Origin: Streptomyces sp. LUP47B
Lineage (GTDB): Bacteria; Actinomycetota; Actinomycetes; Streptomycetales; Streptomycetaceae
Length of the DNA stretch: 64,000 nt
Direction: 5' to 3'
NCBI RefSeq assembly: GCF_001746295.1
Contig: NZ_MJAH01000012.1
Coordinates: 98,219 to 162,218, forward strand
Made by a program: the position numbers and the translations under genes. The notes under the pieces were generated by a model, which worked only from the letters and a program-made list of their open reading frames with translations, ran no database searches and was not told where the DNA came from. Shown here piece after piece: positions 8,138 to 16,304 of this stretch; position 1 is the first letter of the stretch, and each line of letters starts with the position of its first letter.

Positions 8138-8432
8138 GCCGCGGGCGTGTGTGGCGGGACCTCGCCGGTACGGCAGCGGGTCGCTGTGCAGGTGTTGGGC
8201 GTCTCGCGGTTGAAGGGCCGGGCGCTGGGGTGCCGGGGCGTGTCCGTGGGGAGCGCTTCCGGCTGCCGCGGGCGTGTGTGGCGGGACCTTGCCGGTACGG
8301 CAGCGGGTCGCTGTGCAGGTGTTGGGCGTCTCGCGGTTGAAGGGCCGGGCGCTGGGGTGCTGGGGCGTGTTGTGGGGAGCGCCTCCGGCTGCCGCGGGCG
8401 TGTGTGGCGGGACCTCGCCGGTACGGCAGCGG
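8138..8432. repeat. Tandem 126-127 bp direct repeat, 2.3 copies
   Basis: Copy 1 runs 8138-8264, copy 2 runs 8265-8390, and copy 3 starts at 8391 and stays matched to about 8432. Each begins GCCGCGGGCGTGTGTGGCGG and carries CGGTACGGCAGCGG and CGCGGTTGAAGGGCCGGG. The first two differ at only a few positions, which implies recent duplication. Translations in all frames look non-natural, so this is probably an intergenic repeat and not a coding one. Confidence 0.85.
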
Positions 8433-8570
8433 TCGCCGCCGGGTGCCGGCGCCTCACGGTCACGCAGCCGGGGCGCTGAGGGCGCCTTGCGGGAGGGCCT
8501 CTGGTCGCTGCGGTGGGCGTACTGGCAACCCGCCGAAAGGGCACGTGCCGGCCGCTCGTGGGATCGGCTC

Positions 8571-8606
8571 GGCACCCGGTCGCCGCAGGTGTGCGGGCCG
8601 GGTGCC
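8571..8606 (-). terminator. Inverted repeat downstream of the sbnA-like gene
   Basis: GGCACCCGG at 8571-8579 and CCGGGTGCC at 8598-8606 pair perfectly around an 18-base spacer, 20 bp past the end of the last gene of the six-gene operon. It is a plausible terminator, though the loop is long. Confidence 0.45.
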
Positions 8607-8625
8607 GTGGGGTGGGGGGAGGCGG

Positions 8626-9609
8626 TCAGGCGAGGTGGGCCATCACCTCCGCCGTGTGGTGGATCGGGTCCGCCTCGGGCAGGCCGTGCGGCCAGCCGGG
8701 GCGGTACACGGTGTCGAGGTAGCGTTCGCCGAGGTCCGGGGCGATGGCGACCGCGGTGAGCCCGCGGCGGCCGTGCGCCGACAGCCACTGATGGGCGCCG
8801 CTGACGACCGTTCCCGTGGAGCCGCCGAACAGGAATCCCCGGGCGGCCAGCCGGCGGCAGACCTGGAGGGTGTCCGGTTCCTCGACGAGCACCACGTCGT
8901 CGATGTACGACTTGTCCAGCAGTTGCGGCGGCACACTGGTGCCGAGCCCCGGGATCATGCGCACACCGGGCGGCCCGCCGAAGGTGATCGAGCCGACACT
9001 GTCGACGGCGACGATCCGCACCGGGCGCCGCCACTGCCAGAACCAGCGGGCGCAGCCCATCAGGGTCCCGGTGGTGCCGGCCCCGACGAACAGGACGTCC
9101 AGGTCGGGGAAGCGGCGCGCGATGTCCGGCGCGGTGGTGCGGTAGTGCGCCCGCCAGTTCCCCTCGTTGCTGTACTGGTTGAGCCATACGTACCGCTCGT
9201 CCGAGGCGCACAGCGCCCGCACGTAGGCGAGCCGGGCGCCCAGATAGCCGTCGTGCAGGTCCGGCTCCCTGACCACGTGCACCCGGGTGCCGAGTGCCTC
9301 CATCAGGCGGATCGTCACCAGGTTGCACCGTGAGTCGGTCACGCACAGGAACCGGTAGCCCCGGCTCGCCGCGATCACGCTCAGGGCCACCCCCAGGTTC
9401 CCCGACGACGACTCGACCAGGATCGACCCGGGCCGCAGGGTGCCGTCGCGCTCGGCGGCGTTCACCATCTCGCGGGCCGCCTTCAGCTTGATGGACCCGG
9501 CGAAGTTGAAGCCCTCGCACTTCAGGAACAGCGGAAGCTCCAACGCCGCCCGCAGGTCGACGTAGAGGTCGGACTCGTTGTACTCCGAAGGATCGGATAT
9601 GACGGGCAT
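8626..9609 (-). CDS. sbnA: SbnA-like N-(2-amino-2-carboxyethyl)-L-glutamate synthase
   Basis: A 327-residue PLP enzyme of the cysteine-synthase fold. SbnA joins O-phospho-L-serine and L-glutamate, the first step to L-2,3-diaminopropionate (Dap). The PLP lysine is expected at K41 in NFAGSIKLKAA, the SSSGNLG loop follows at about 67-73, and GAGTTGTLMG is the phosphate-binding loop. The ATG at 9609 is chosen because GAGGAGGGGG sits just upstream; a GTG 24 bases earlier is possible. It is the last gene of the operon, 31 bp after the SbnB-like gene. The pairing with SbnB makes the Dap assignment much firmer than either gene alone. Confidence 0.9.
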   Translation of the reverse strand: MPVISDPSEYNESDLYVDLRAALELPLFLKCEGFNFAGSIKLKAAREMVNAAERDGTLRPGSILVESSSGNLGVALSVIAASRGYRFLCVTDSRCNLVTIRLMEALGTRVHVVREPDLHDGYLGARLAYVRALCASDERYVWLNQYSNEGNWRAHYRTTAPDIARRFPDLDVLFVGAGTTGTLMGCARWFWQWRRPVRIVAVDSVGSITFGGPPGVRMIPGLGTSVPPQLLDKSYIDDVVLVEEPDTLQVCRRLAARGFLFGGSTGTVVSGAHQWLSAHGRRGLTAVAIAPDLGERYLDTVYRPGWPHGLPEADPIHHTAEVMAHLA

Positions 9610-9640
9610 GACGCCCCCCTCCTCATGCGCCACAGGTGGT

Positions 9641-10672
9641 TCAGCCGTACCGGCGCAGCTCGTTGAAGAACCCGTCGACGACGTGCAGTTCGCCGCGCCG
9701 GGCCAGTTCGTCGTGGACGTACCGGCCGACGGCGAGGTCGAGAACCCCCAGGCCGAAGGGGGAGAACACCACCGTCCGGTCCGTCGGGACGGTCACCCGT
9801 CCGGTCAGCACGTCGTCGAGCGTGCCGTCGATGAAGTCCCTGCTCCCCGTGAGCCGTTCGGCCAGATGCGGGGAGGTCTCGGCCTTGAGGCAGTGCTCGA
9901 CGTCGTCGACGAAGTTGGCGGACGCGAGCAGGATCTCCGGGGCGAGATCGCGCAGGGAGACATGCAGGACCAGGGGGTGATGGCCGAACCACGACGGGTC
10001 GTGGACGTGCGGTGCGCCGGCGACGGTGGCGAAGACCACCAGGTCGCTGGAGCGGATGAGGGATTCGGCCGTGTCGTGCACGACGGCCTTCCCCGGTGCG
10101 CCGGACCGCTCCAGATAGCCGCGGAACCCGGCGGCGCTCTCGGCGGACAGGTCGTGCACACCCGTCTCCTCGAACTCCCAGCCGGTGGTGGTGAGATGGG
10201 TGTGGATGTAGCGGGCGATCAGCCCGGTGCCGATGAAGCCCACCCGGGTGGGGCGGCTCCGGCCCGCGCTGAGCCTCCCGGCCGCCAGCGCCGCCGACGA
10301 CGCGGTGCGCGTGGCGCTGATGACCGAGCTCTCCAGACAGGCGAACGGGTAGCCGGTCTCGGGGTCGTTGAGGATCAGCACCGCCGACGCGCGCGGCAGC
10401 CCGGACTTGATGTTCTCCGGGAAACTGGAGACCCACTTCAGGCCGTCCACCCTCAGCGGTCCGCCCAGTGACGCGGGCAGCGCGATGATCCGTGACGAGG
10501 GACGGTCCGGGAACCGCAGGAAGTACGACGGAGGGTTCACCGAGTCGCCCGCGCCGTGCAGCCGGTACACGGCCTCGACGAGGTCCGCGATCTCCGGTTC
10601 CCTTCCGTGCAGGGCCTGTTGGACCTGGGCGCCGGTGACGAGCGCGAAGGTCGGTGCGCCTACGGTGCTCAT
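9641..10672 (-). CDS. sbnB: SbnB-like Dap-forming dehydrogenase (ornithine cyclodeaminase family)
   Basis: A 343-residue NAD-dependent enzyme. In siderophore and antibiotic pathways SbnB oxidises N-(2-amino-2-carboxyethyl)-glutamate and releases L-Dap and 2-oxoglutarate. The Rossmann motif VGFIGTGLIARYIHTHL (about 143-159) and the preceding substrate half with SSFPENIKSGLPRASAVLIL are typical of this branch, not of true ornithine cyclodeaminases. Its ATG overlaps the stop of the dioxygenase gene as ATGA, so it is translationally coupled within the operon. Confidence 0.9.
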   Translation of the reverse strand: MSTVGAPTFALVTGAQVQQALHGREPEIADLVEAVYRLHGAGDSVNPPSYFLRFPDRPSSRIIALPASLGGPLRVDGLKWVSSFPENIKSGLPRASAVLILNDPETGYPFACLESSVISATRTASSAALAAGRLSAGRSRPTRVGFIGTGLIARYIHTHLTTTGWEFEETGVHDLSAESAAGFRGYLERSGAPGKAVVHDTAESLIRSSDLVVFATVAGAPHVHDPSWFGHHPLVLHVSLRDLAPEILLASANFVDDVEHCLKAETSPHLAERLTGSRDFIDGTLDDVLTGRVTVPTDRTVVFSPFGLGVLDLAVGRYVHDELARRGELHVVDGFFNELRRYG

Positions 10673-11655
10673 ACGCCGCTCACCTCGCCGTCGGTGCGCG
10701 CCACCGGGTTGCCGAGCGCGGCCAGCACCTCGCGCGGTCCCTCGAAGGGCTCACGGCTGTGTGCCGTACGGATGTTGTCGACGAGCAGCAGATCCCCGTC
10801 CTGCCACGGCTCGCGCACGGTGTGGGCGTCGTACACCTCGTTGATCGTCCGCACGACGTCCGCGTCGATCGGATCGCCGTCGCCGAAGCGGGTGTTGAAA
10901 GGCAGCCCGTCGGCGCCGTACATGTCCATCAGGTATTCGTGCACTTCCGGCTCCATGGTCCACTCGTTGAGGAACGCGATCTGGTTGAACCAGCAGGGCA
11001 GGCCGGAGTCCGGGTGCCGGAGCACCGCGCCGCGCCGCTGCCGGGTGTGCAGGGAGCCGTCGCTCCGCCAGGCGAACTCGATGGCGTGCCGGCGGCAGTA
11101 GTGCTCGACGGCGGCGCGGTCGTCCGTGCCGAACGCCTCCTCGACCGACGCGCCGATCTCCTCGTGGTACGCGCGGGTCAGCAGCCAGCCCTCGCGTTCG
11201 AAGCGGGAGACCAGCTCGCGGGGCAGGTCCCGCAGCACCGCCGACGCGTCGGCGAGCGCGGTCGCGCCCCCGGTCGCGGGCGCCTCCAGACAGGCGAACA
11301 GGAGCAGACCCGGGAACTCAAGGCCGTAGCTGACCTCGTGGTGCATGCACATCTGCTGGTTCGGCGGCCACTTGGTCGTCGAGTACACGCCGTCCCCGTA
11401 GCTGCGCCGCGGCGCGAAGGGCTCGCGGTCGGGCATCAGACCGCTGGTCAGCCGCCGGAAGACGGCCTCGGTGGTCGCGGGGTCCGAAAGGCCCAGACCG
11501 CGGACCAGGACGCCACCGTGCTCCAGGACGAGGGCACGCAGCGTGTCGTGCTGCTCGGCGGCCCAACTCGCCGGATCGTCACCGGGCTCGGCGTGCAGGA
11601 TCGGCGGACTGCCCGGCTTCAGGTCCAGGTTCGGGAGGAGATTCATGGATGACAT
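10669..11655 (-). CDS. SyrP/TauD-like Fe(II)/2-oxoglutarate dioxygenase
   Basis: This 328-residue protein belongs to the TauD/TfdA fold. The iron ligands are visible as MCMHHEVSYG (H105 and/or H106 with E107) and a distal His in IRTAHSREPFEGPRE (H299), and the trailing Arg would hold 2-oxoglutarate. The HHE..Y and AHSREPF pattern is that of SyrP-type hydroxylases, which act on carrier-protein-bound amino acids. ATG 11655 has AAAGGA about 9 bases upstream. Placed between the A-T NRPS and the Dap genes, it probably hydroxylates (or epoxidises or desaturates) the tethered building block. The real substrate is not known. Confidence 0.86.
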   Translation of the reverse strand: MSSMNLLPNLDLKPGSPPILHAEPGDDPASWAAEQHDTLRALVLEHGGVLVRGLGLSDPATTEAVFRRLTSGLMPDREPFAPRRSYGDGVYSTTKWPPNQQMCMHHEVSYGLEFPGLLLFACLEAPATGGATALADASAVLRDLPRELVSRFEREGWLLTRAYHEEIGASVEEAFGTDDRAAVEHYCRRHAIEFAWRSDGSLHTRQRRGAVLRHPDSGLPCWFNQIAFLNEWTMEPEVHEYLMDMYGADGLPFNTRFGDGDPIDADVVRTINEVYDAHTVREPWQDGDLLLVDNIRTAHSREPFEGPREVLAALGNPVARTDGEVSGV

Positions 11656-11668
11656 CTCGTGGTTCCTT

Positions 11669-13756
11669 TCAGTGCTGCCGGTCGAGCAGGCCCGCCAGGT
11701 CCGCGAGGACCGGGTGACGGACGACGTCCTTGAGGGTGATCGCCCGGTCCAGGGCGATCGCGAGACGCACGGCGGACAGCGAGGTGCCGCCGCGGTCGAA
11801 GAAATGGTCGAGGCGGCCGATCCGGTCGGCGGGGACACCGAGCACCTCGGCCCAGGCGTCCGCGAGCCGCCGCTCACCGGCCGTGACCGGCTCGCCCGAC
11901 ACAGCGGCGTCGAGGTCCTCGGCGAGCGCGGTGAGCGTCCGGCGGTCGGTCTTGCCGTTGGCCGTCAGCGGCAGGTGCTCGCGCCAGTGCACGACGGCGG
12001 GCACCATGTACTCCGGCAGCGACGCGGCCAGCCGTTCCCGCACCGCGTCCGCGCCCACCGGCTCGGGCCCGGCGCAGAACGCAGCGAGCTGCGTCCCCCG
12101 TACGACCACGACGGCGCCGTCACGCACCCCGGCCACCCGCAGCAGCGCGTTCTCGATCTCGCCGATCTCCACGCGGAACCCGCGGATCTTGATCTGGGTG
12201 TCCCGGCGGCCGAGGAACTCCAGTCGGCCGTCGGACCGCCAGCGCCCCACGTCACCGCTGCGGTAGAGCCGCTCACCGGGCCGGTAGGGGTCCTCCATGA
12301 AGGCGGCCGCGGTGCGCTCGGGGTCGTTCACGTACCCGCGCCCCACGCACACCCCGGAGAAGACGATCTCGCCCGGCGCGCCCAGCGGCACGGGCACCAG
12401 GTCCTCGTCGACGACGTACACGCGCACATTGCGCACCGGCCGCCCGAGCGGGACCCGGTCGGCGTCCGGCACCCGGTCCATGACCTCGTGGTTGGTGTCG
12501 TCGGAGGTCTCGGTCAGCCCGTAGGCGTTGGCGAGGCGGATGCCGGGCGCGGTGGCGAACCAGCGCTCCACCAGCTCCCGTTTCACCGCCTCGCCGGTCA
12601 CCGAGACACAGCGCAGGTCGGCCAGTTCGCGCGGCCGCTGCCCCAACTCCGCGAGCACCGCCTCCAGATACGACGGCACAACCTGGAGCACGTTGACCCG
12701 CTCCCGGATCACCGCGTCCACGAACCGCGGCACGTCCAGGACGGTCTCCTGGTCGACGACCAGCGTCCGCCCGCCGACGACCGGCCCGGCGAGCAGCTGC
12801 CACAGGGAGATGTCGAAGCACTGCGGCGCGGTCTGCGCGACCACGTCGTCCTCGCCGATCCCCAGGTCCTCCACCTTGGCGAGTACGTGGTTGACGAAGC
12901 CGGCGTGCTCGCACATCGCGCCCTTGGGCTCGCCGGTGGAGCCGGACGTGAAGTAGATGTAGGCCAGTTGGCCCGCCGCGACCGGGATCCCGAGATCGTC
13001 GTCCGGGTGGCTCTCGGCGTACGCGGTGTCCACGAACAGGGTCGTGGCCGTCGTCCCGGAGAGCGAACCGGTGCTGCCCCGCTCGGTGACGACGAGTTCG
13101 CAGCCCGCCCGGGACAGTGTCCTGGACACCCGCTCGGCCGGGAAGTGCGGCTCGACGGGCAGATACACCCCGCCGGCCTTGAGCACGCCGAGCACGGCCG
13201 CCATCCAGTCCAGGTCGCGCTCCATGACGACGGCGACGACCCCCTCGGCCTCCAGGCCCCGGGCCAGCAGCGCCCGGCCGACCTGGTTGGCCCGGGAGTT
13301 GAGCTCGGCGTACGTCCACCGCCGCTCGCCCGATACGGCGGCCACGGCGTCCGGGTGCTTGCCGACCCGCTCCTCGAAGAGCTCGTGCACCCGCCGGTCC
13401 GGGAGTTCACGGACCGGGCCCGCCAACTCCTCCAGCTGGAAGCGGAGTTCCTCTTCGGACAGCAGGCTCCCGCGGTCCGGGTGGGCCAGCGCGGTGAGGT
13501 GGTAGCCGGCGATGCGGGCGGCGGCCTCGGCGTCGAAGGCGCCGGTGCGGCAGCTCAGCCGCAGCGTGCCGTCGGTGACGGTGATGCGCAGGTCGTCATC
13601 GACCGTGCCCTCCGCCTCGCCCGAGAGGGCGGCCAGCACCCTGGCGTGGGCCGTCAGCAGCGCGGCGGGATCGGTCGGTGTGCCCGCGGGCAACCGGACC
13701 GCGTACTCCGTGACATCCGGTGTCGGACCGGGCGTCGGGTGCGGAACTGTTTCCAT
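11669..13756 (-). CDS. Stand-alone NRPS, adenylation plus carrier domain (A-T)
   Basis: A 695-residue protein. Residues 1-115 resemble the tail and linker that normally follow a condensation domain. The A domain spans about 120-610, with IYFTSGSTGEPKG (268-280), the NAYGLTET motif (410-417), RSGD near 499 and LTANGKTDRR with K602. A carrier domain follows, with the phosphopantetheine Ser659 in FFDRGGTSL. By eye the ten specificity positions read D315 I316 W319 Q358 S385 T387 A411 D419 D420 K602; the two acidic residues at the pocket base would suit a side-chain amine such as Dap. There is no condensation or thioesterase domain. ATG 13756 follows AGGGGGA. Confidence 0.88.
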   Translation of the reverse strand: METVPHPTPGPTPDVTEYAVRLPAGTPTDPAALLTAHARVLAALSGEAEGTVDDDLRITVTDGTLRLSCRTGAFDAEAAARIAGYHLTALAHPDRGSLLSEEELRFQLEELAGPVRELPDRRVHELFEERVGKHPDAVAAVSGERRWTYAELNSRANQVGRALLARGLEAEGVVAVVMERDLDWMAAVLGVLKAGGVYLPVEPHFPAERVSRTLSRAGCELVVTERGSTGSLSGTTATTLFVDTAYAESHPDDDLGIPVAAGQLAYIYFTSGSTGEPKGAMCEHAGFVNHVLAKVEDLGIGEDDVVAQTAPQCFDISLWQLLAGPVVGGRTLVVDQETVLDVPRFVDAVIRERVNVLQVVPSYLEAVLAELGQRPRELADLRCVSVTGEAVKRELVERWFATAPGIRLANAYGLTETSDDTNHEVMDRVPDADRVPLGRPVRNVRVYVVDEDLVPVPLGAPGEIVFSGVCVGRGYVNDPERTAAAFMEDPYRPGERLYRSGDVGRWRSDGRLEFLGRRDTQIKIRGFRVEIGEIENALLRVAGVRDGAVVVVRGTQLAAFCAGPEPVGADAVRERLAASLPEYMVPAVVHWREHLPLTANGKTDRRTLTALAEDLDAAVSGEPVTAGERRLADAWAEVLGVPADRIGRLDHFFDRGGTSLSAVRLAIALDRAITLKDVVRHPVLADLAGLLDRQH

Positions 13757-13791
13757 GACTTTCGTCCCCCTGTTTGTTTCGTTCGGGCAGG

Positions 13792-16269
13792 TCAGCCAGT
13801 GCGGCCGCGTCGCAGCGCCACCGCCGGATTCCCGCCCCAGTGCGCCCCCGCCGGCATCTCCTCGCCCTTCATCAGGAAGGCGTCGGCACCGAGCACGGCG
13901 CCCTCGCCCATCGCGACGCCGTAGTGGACCAGCGCGCCCGCCCCGAGGGTGCAGCCGTCGCCGATGACGATGTGGTCGGACTTGAAGGTGCCGTCCTCCT
14001 GGGAGTGGGCCTGCACCTTGGAGTGGTGGCCGAGCGTGGTGTCGCTGCCGATCGCGACCAGCGTCCGCTCGGTGATGTAGCAGCCGTCGTCGAAGACCCG
14101 CCGACCGGTCCGCACGCCCAGCAGCCGCCAGATCAGGCTCTTGAACGGGGTGCCGTTGAACACGGCGAGATGCTCGTCCGGCACCTTCCACAACCGCTCG
14201 TGCCACCAGAAGTACGGGTCGTAGATGGAGCACAGCCGCGGCTTCAGCGGCCGGAACCGGGTGATCACGCGCTCCACCAGCGCCCAGTAGCCGACGGTCA
14301 CCGCGAGACCGGCCATCAGGTAGCCGCCGATGAGCAGGCCGCCGCGGGCGCTCTGACCGCCGTGGAGATCGACGACCGCGAAGCCGAGCAGGGTCAGCAG
14401 GAACCAGTGCAGCCAGCGCAGGAACAGGAACAGCGCCATCGAGCGGGCGTTGAAGCGGTTCTTGCCGGACAGCCGGCGGCTCAGTTCGTCGCCCTCGCGG
14501 AAGTGGTCGAAGCGGGTGTCGCGCTCCACCGTGCGCGGGATCTCGAACGGCGGTGAGCCCAACAGGCCCACACCCTCGCGCAGTTCACCGTCGAGCGGGA
14601 CCAGCACCTTGGTGGCGAGCAGGCAGTTGTCGCCGGTACGGCCGCCGACCGGGTAGGCGATGTGGTTGCCGAGGAAGTTGCGCGGCCCGATCGCCACCCG
14701 CGAGAGGCGGAACGACGTGCTGGAGTACTCGGCGTTGAGGATCGAGAGCCCGTCGGCGACCATCGTGCCGCTGCCGACGGCGGCCAGGTACGGCGTCTCG
14801 TGCGACACCTCGGTGCCGAAGTTCGAGCCGGTCTGCTCGACGTGCGAGAGGTCGTAGCCGATGGACCGCAGGTAGGGGACGATGTACGAGCTGTCGCCGC
14901 ACAGCCACTTGAAGAACTTGATGTTGGTCATGCGGGCGATGGTGCGCTGCACCGAGTAGTGGAAGCCGTACAGCGGATAGACCCGGTCCGCCCTCAGGGT
15001 CAGGTTCAGCAGCCGCGGCAGCACCGTCACGGTGACGAGGCCGAGGACCACGAAACCGGCGAAGAGGGCGACGGACAGGGCCAGCGCCTCGACGTAGAAG
15101 GCCGCCGACGCCAGTTCCTTCGCGTTCGGTTCGAGCAGCGGGTCCAGTGCCGGCACGAGGTCCATCACCAGGAAGGCGCCGCCGAGGCCGAGCGGGACGT
15201 ACACCAGCAGTGTCTGGAGCAGGGCCACGAGGGCGTAGCCGGCCCGGCGCGCGGTGCCGCAGCGGGTGGCCGGCACGCGGATGTGGTCGACGTCGGTGGG
15301 GCGGGCCGGGGAGCCGTGCCAGCGCTGCCCGGCGGGGACGGCGGCGCCGTCGTACAGCGCGGAGGAGTGGCCCAGCTGGCCGCCGTCGCCGATGGACGTG
15401 CCGATGTCGAGGATCGTCTTCTCGCCGACGAAGACGTCCCGGCCCAGGGTGACAGGGCCGGTGCTGATCCGGCCCGCGTGCGCCCGGTAGCCGAGGAACA
15501 GGGCGTCCTTGCGGATCACCGTGCCGGCGCCGACCGTCAGCAGGTCGGTGCAGACCGGCACCGAGTGGGACAGGATCGTGACGCCCGGGCCGATACGGGC
15601 GCCGAGGGCCCGCAGGTACAGGACGTACAGCGGGTTGCCGGTGAACAGGATCATCGGGTTGGCGTGCAGCAGTGCCTTGACGGTCCAGAAGCGGACGTAG
15701 GCGAGGCTCCACACCGGGAACTCCGTCTCCTTCCACCGGCCCACCAGCACCCACTTCGCCACCACGGGCAGGGCGCAGACGGCCAGGAACAGCGCACCGC
15801 CGAAGACCAGCGAGCGCAGGTAGACGGAGAGCACGCCGTCGCCGCCGGATATCCAGGAGTACCCCTCGGCGGTGGCGATCCCCGCGGCGAGGCAGTACAC
15901 GGCGAAGACGAGGAACTGCAGGATCCCGCACAGGACATAGCGGGCGGTGCTGCCCGGCGGCGGAGGCGGTTCGGCCGGCCGTGCGGGGACCGGTTCGGTG
16001 GCCGGGATCTCGGCGAGAGCGGTGGCCAGACCGCGGATCGTCGGATGGCCGTAGATGTCCCTCATCGACACCGGCGGCAGATCGTCCCGCTTCCTGACCC
16101 GGGCGCAGAACTGCGCCATGACCAGCGAGTTGGCACCCAGGTCGTCGAAGAAGTGGCTGTCGAGAGGTACATGATCCGTCTTCACGACCCCGGCCAGCAC
16201 CTCGGCGAAGACCTGGGCGGTGCCGTCCACCGGGGCGACTGTCGTGATCTCGCCGGGATTTACCACCAC
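13792..16269 (-). CDS. Pls-type membrane peptide polymerase lacking its A domain (T-TM-C1-C2-C3)
   Basis: This 825-residue protein starts with a carrier domain (Ser48 in FFDDLGANSL). Six hydrophobic segments follow, at about 110-135, 150-178, 343-372, 393-420, 610-633 and 643-668. They alternate with three soluble domains at about 180-342, 421-609 and 669-825. Each soluble domain carries left-handed beta-helix hexapeptide runs (GARIGPGVTILSHS, TLGRDVFVGEKTILDIG, DGCTLGAGALVHYG). This T-TM2-C1-TM2-C2-TM2-C3 order is that of epsilon-poly-L-lysine synthetase, where C1-C3 form the iso-peptide bonds. Here the N-terminal adenylation domain is absent and is supplied by the next gene. The start is GTG behind AGGAG. 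Confidence 0.88.
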   Translation of the reverse strand: MVVNPGEITTVAPVDGTAQVFAEVLAGVVKTDHVPLDSHFFDDLGANSLVMAQFCARVRKRDDLPPVSMRDIYGHPTIRGLATALAEIPATEPVPARPAEPPPPPGSTARYVLCGILQFLVFAVYCLAAGIATAEGYSWISGGDGVLSVYLRSLVFGGALFLAVCALPVVAKWVLVGRWKETEFPVWSLAYVRFWTVKALLHANPMILFTGNPLYVLYLRALGARIGPGVTILSHSVPVCTDLLTVGAGTVIRKDALFLGYRAHAGRISTGPVTLGRDVFVGEKTILDIGTSIGDGGQLGHSSALYDGAAVPAGQRWHGSPARPTDVDHIRVPATRCGTARRAGYALVALLQTLLVYVPLGLGGAFLVMDLVPALDPLLEPNAKELASAAFYVEALALSVALFAGFVVLGLVTVTVLPRLLNLTLRADRVYPLYGFHYSVQRTIARMTNIKFFKWLCGDSSYIVPYLRSIGYDLSHVEQTGSNFGTEVSHETPYLAAVGSGTMVADGLSILNAEYSSTSFRLSRVAIGPRNFLGNHIAYPVGGRTGDNCLLATKVLVPLDGELREGVGLLGSPPFEIPRTVERDTRFDHFREGDELSRRLSGKNRFNARSMALFLFLRWLHWFLLTLLGFAVVDLHGGQSARGGLLIGGYLMAGLAVTVGYWALVERVITRFRPLKPRLCSIYDPYFWWHERLWKVPDEHLAVFNGTPFKSLIWRLLGVRTGRRVFDDGCYITERTLVAIGSDTTLGHHSKVQAHSQEDGTFKSDHIVIGDGCTLGAGALVHYGVAMGEGAVLGADAFLMKGEEMPAGAHWGGNPAVALRRGRTG

Positions 16270-16304
16270 TTGAGCTCCTAGATCATTACTTTTGGTCTTT
16301 TGGA

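Larger units (their letters stand above)
7982..8625. other. Non-coding spacer between aidB-like gene and the Dap cluster
   Basis: This 644-bp gap holds no convincing gene. Both strands stay open for long distances only because of extreme GC content and internal tandem repeats. It contains two full copies and one partial copy of a 126-127 bp repeat (8138-8432) and an inverted repeat near 8571-8606 that may end the biosynthetic operon. Confidence 0.7.

Noticed and set aside
8018..9520. Minus-strand frame with repeated peptide units across the tandem repeat
   Set aside because: The repeats come from the DNA repeat itself. The frame overlaps the SbnA-like gene in another frame and has no start with a ribosome site.
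13792..16269. Simple serine or sugar O-acetyltransferase because of hexapeptide repeats
   Set aside because: The N-terminal carrier domain, six membrane segments and three such domains match the Pls layout and not a soluble acetyltransferase.
14662..16281. Long open frame on the plus strand opposite the Pls-type gene
   Set aside because: Its translation is a run of Arg, Gly, Asp and Gln without domain character. It is open only because the minus-strand gene is very GC-rich at third positions.
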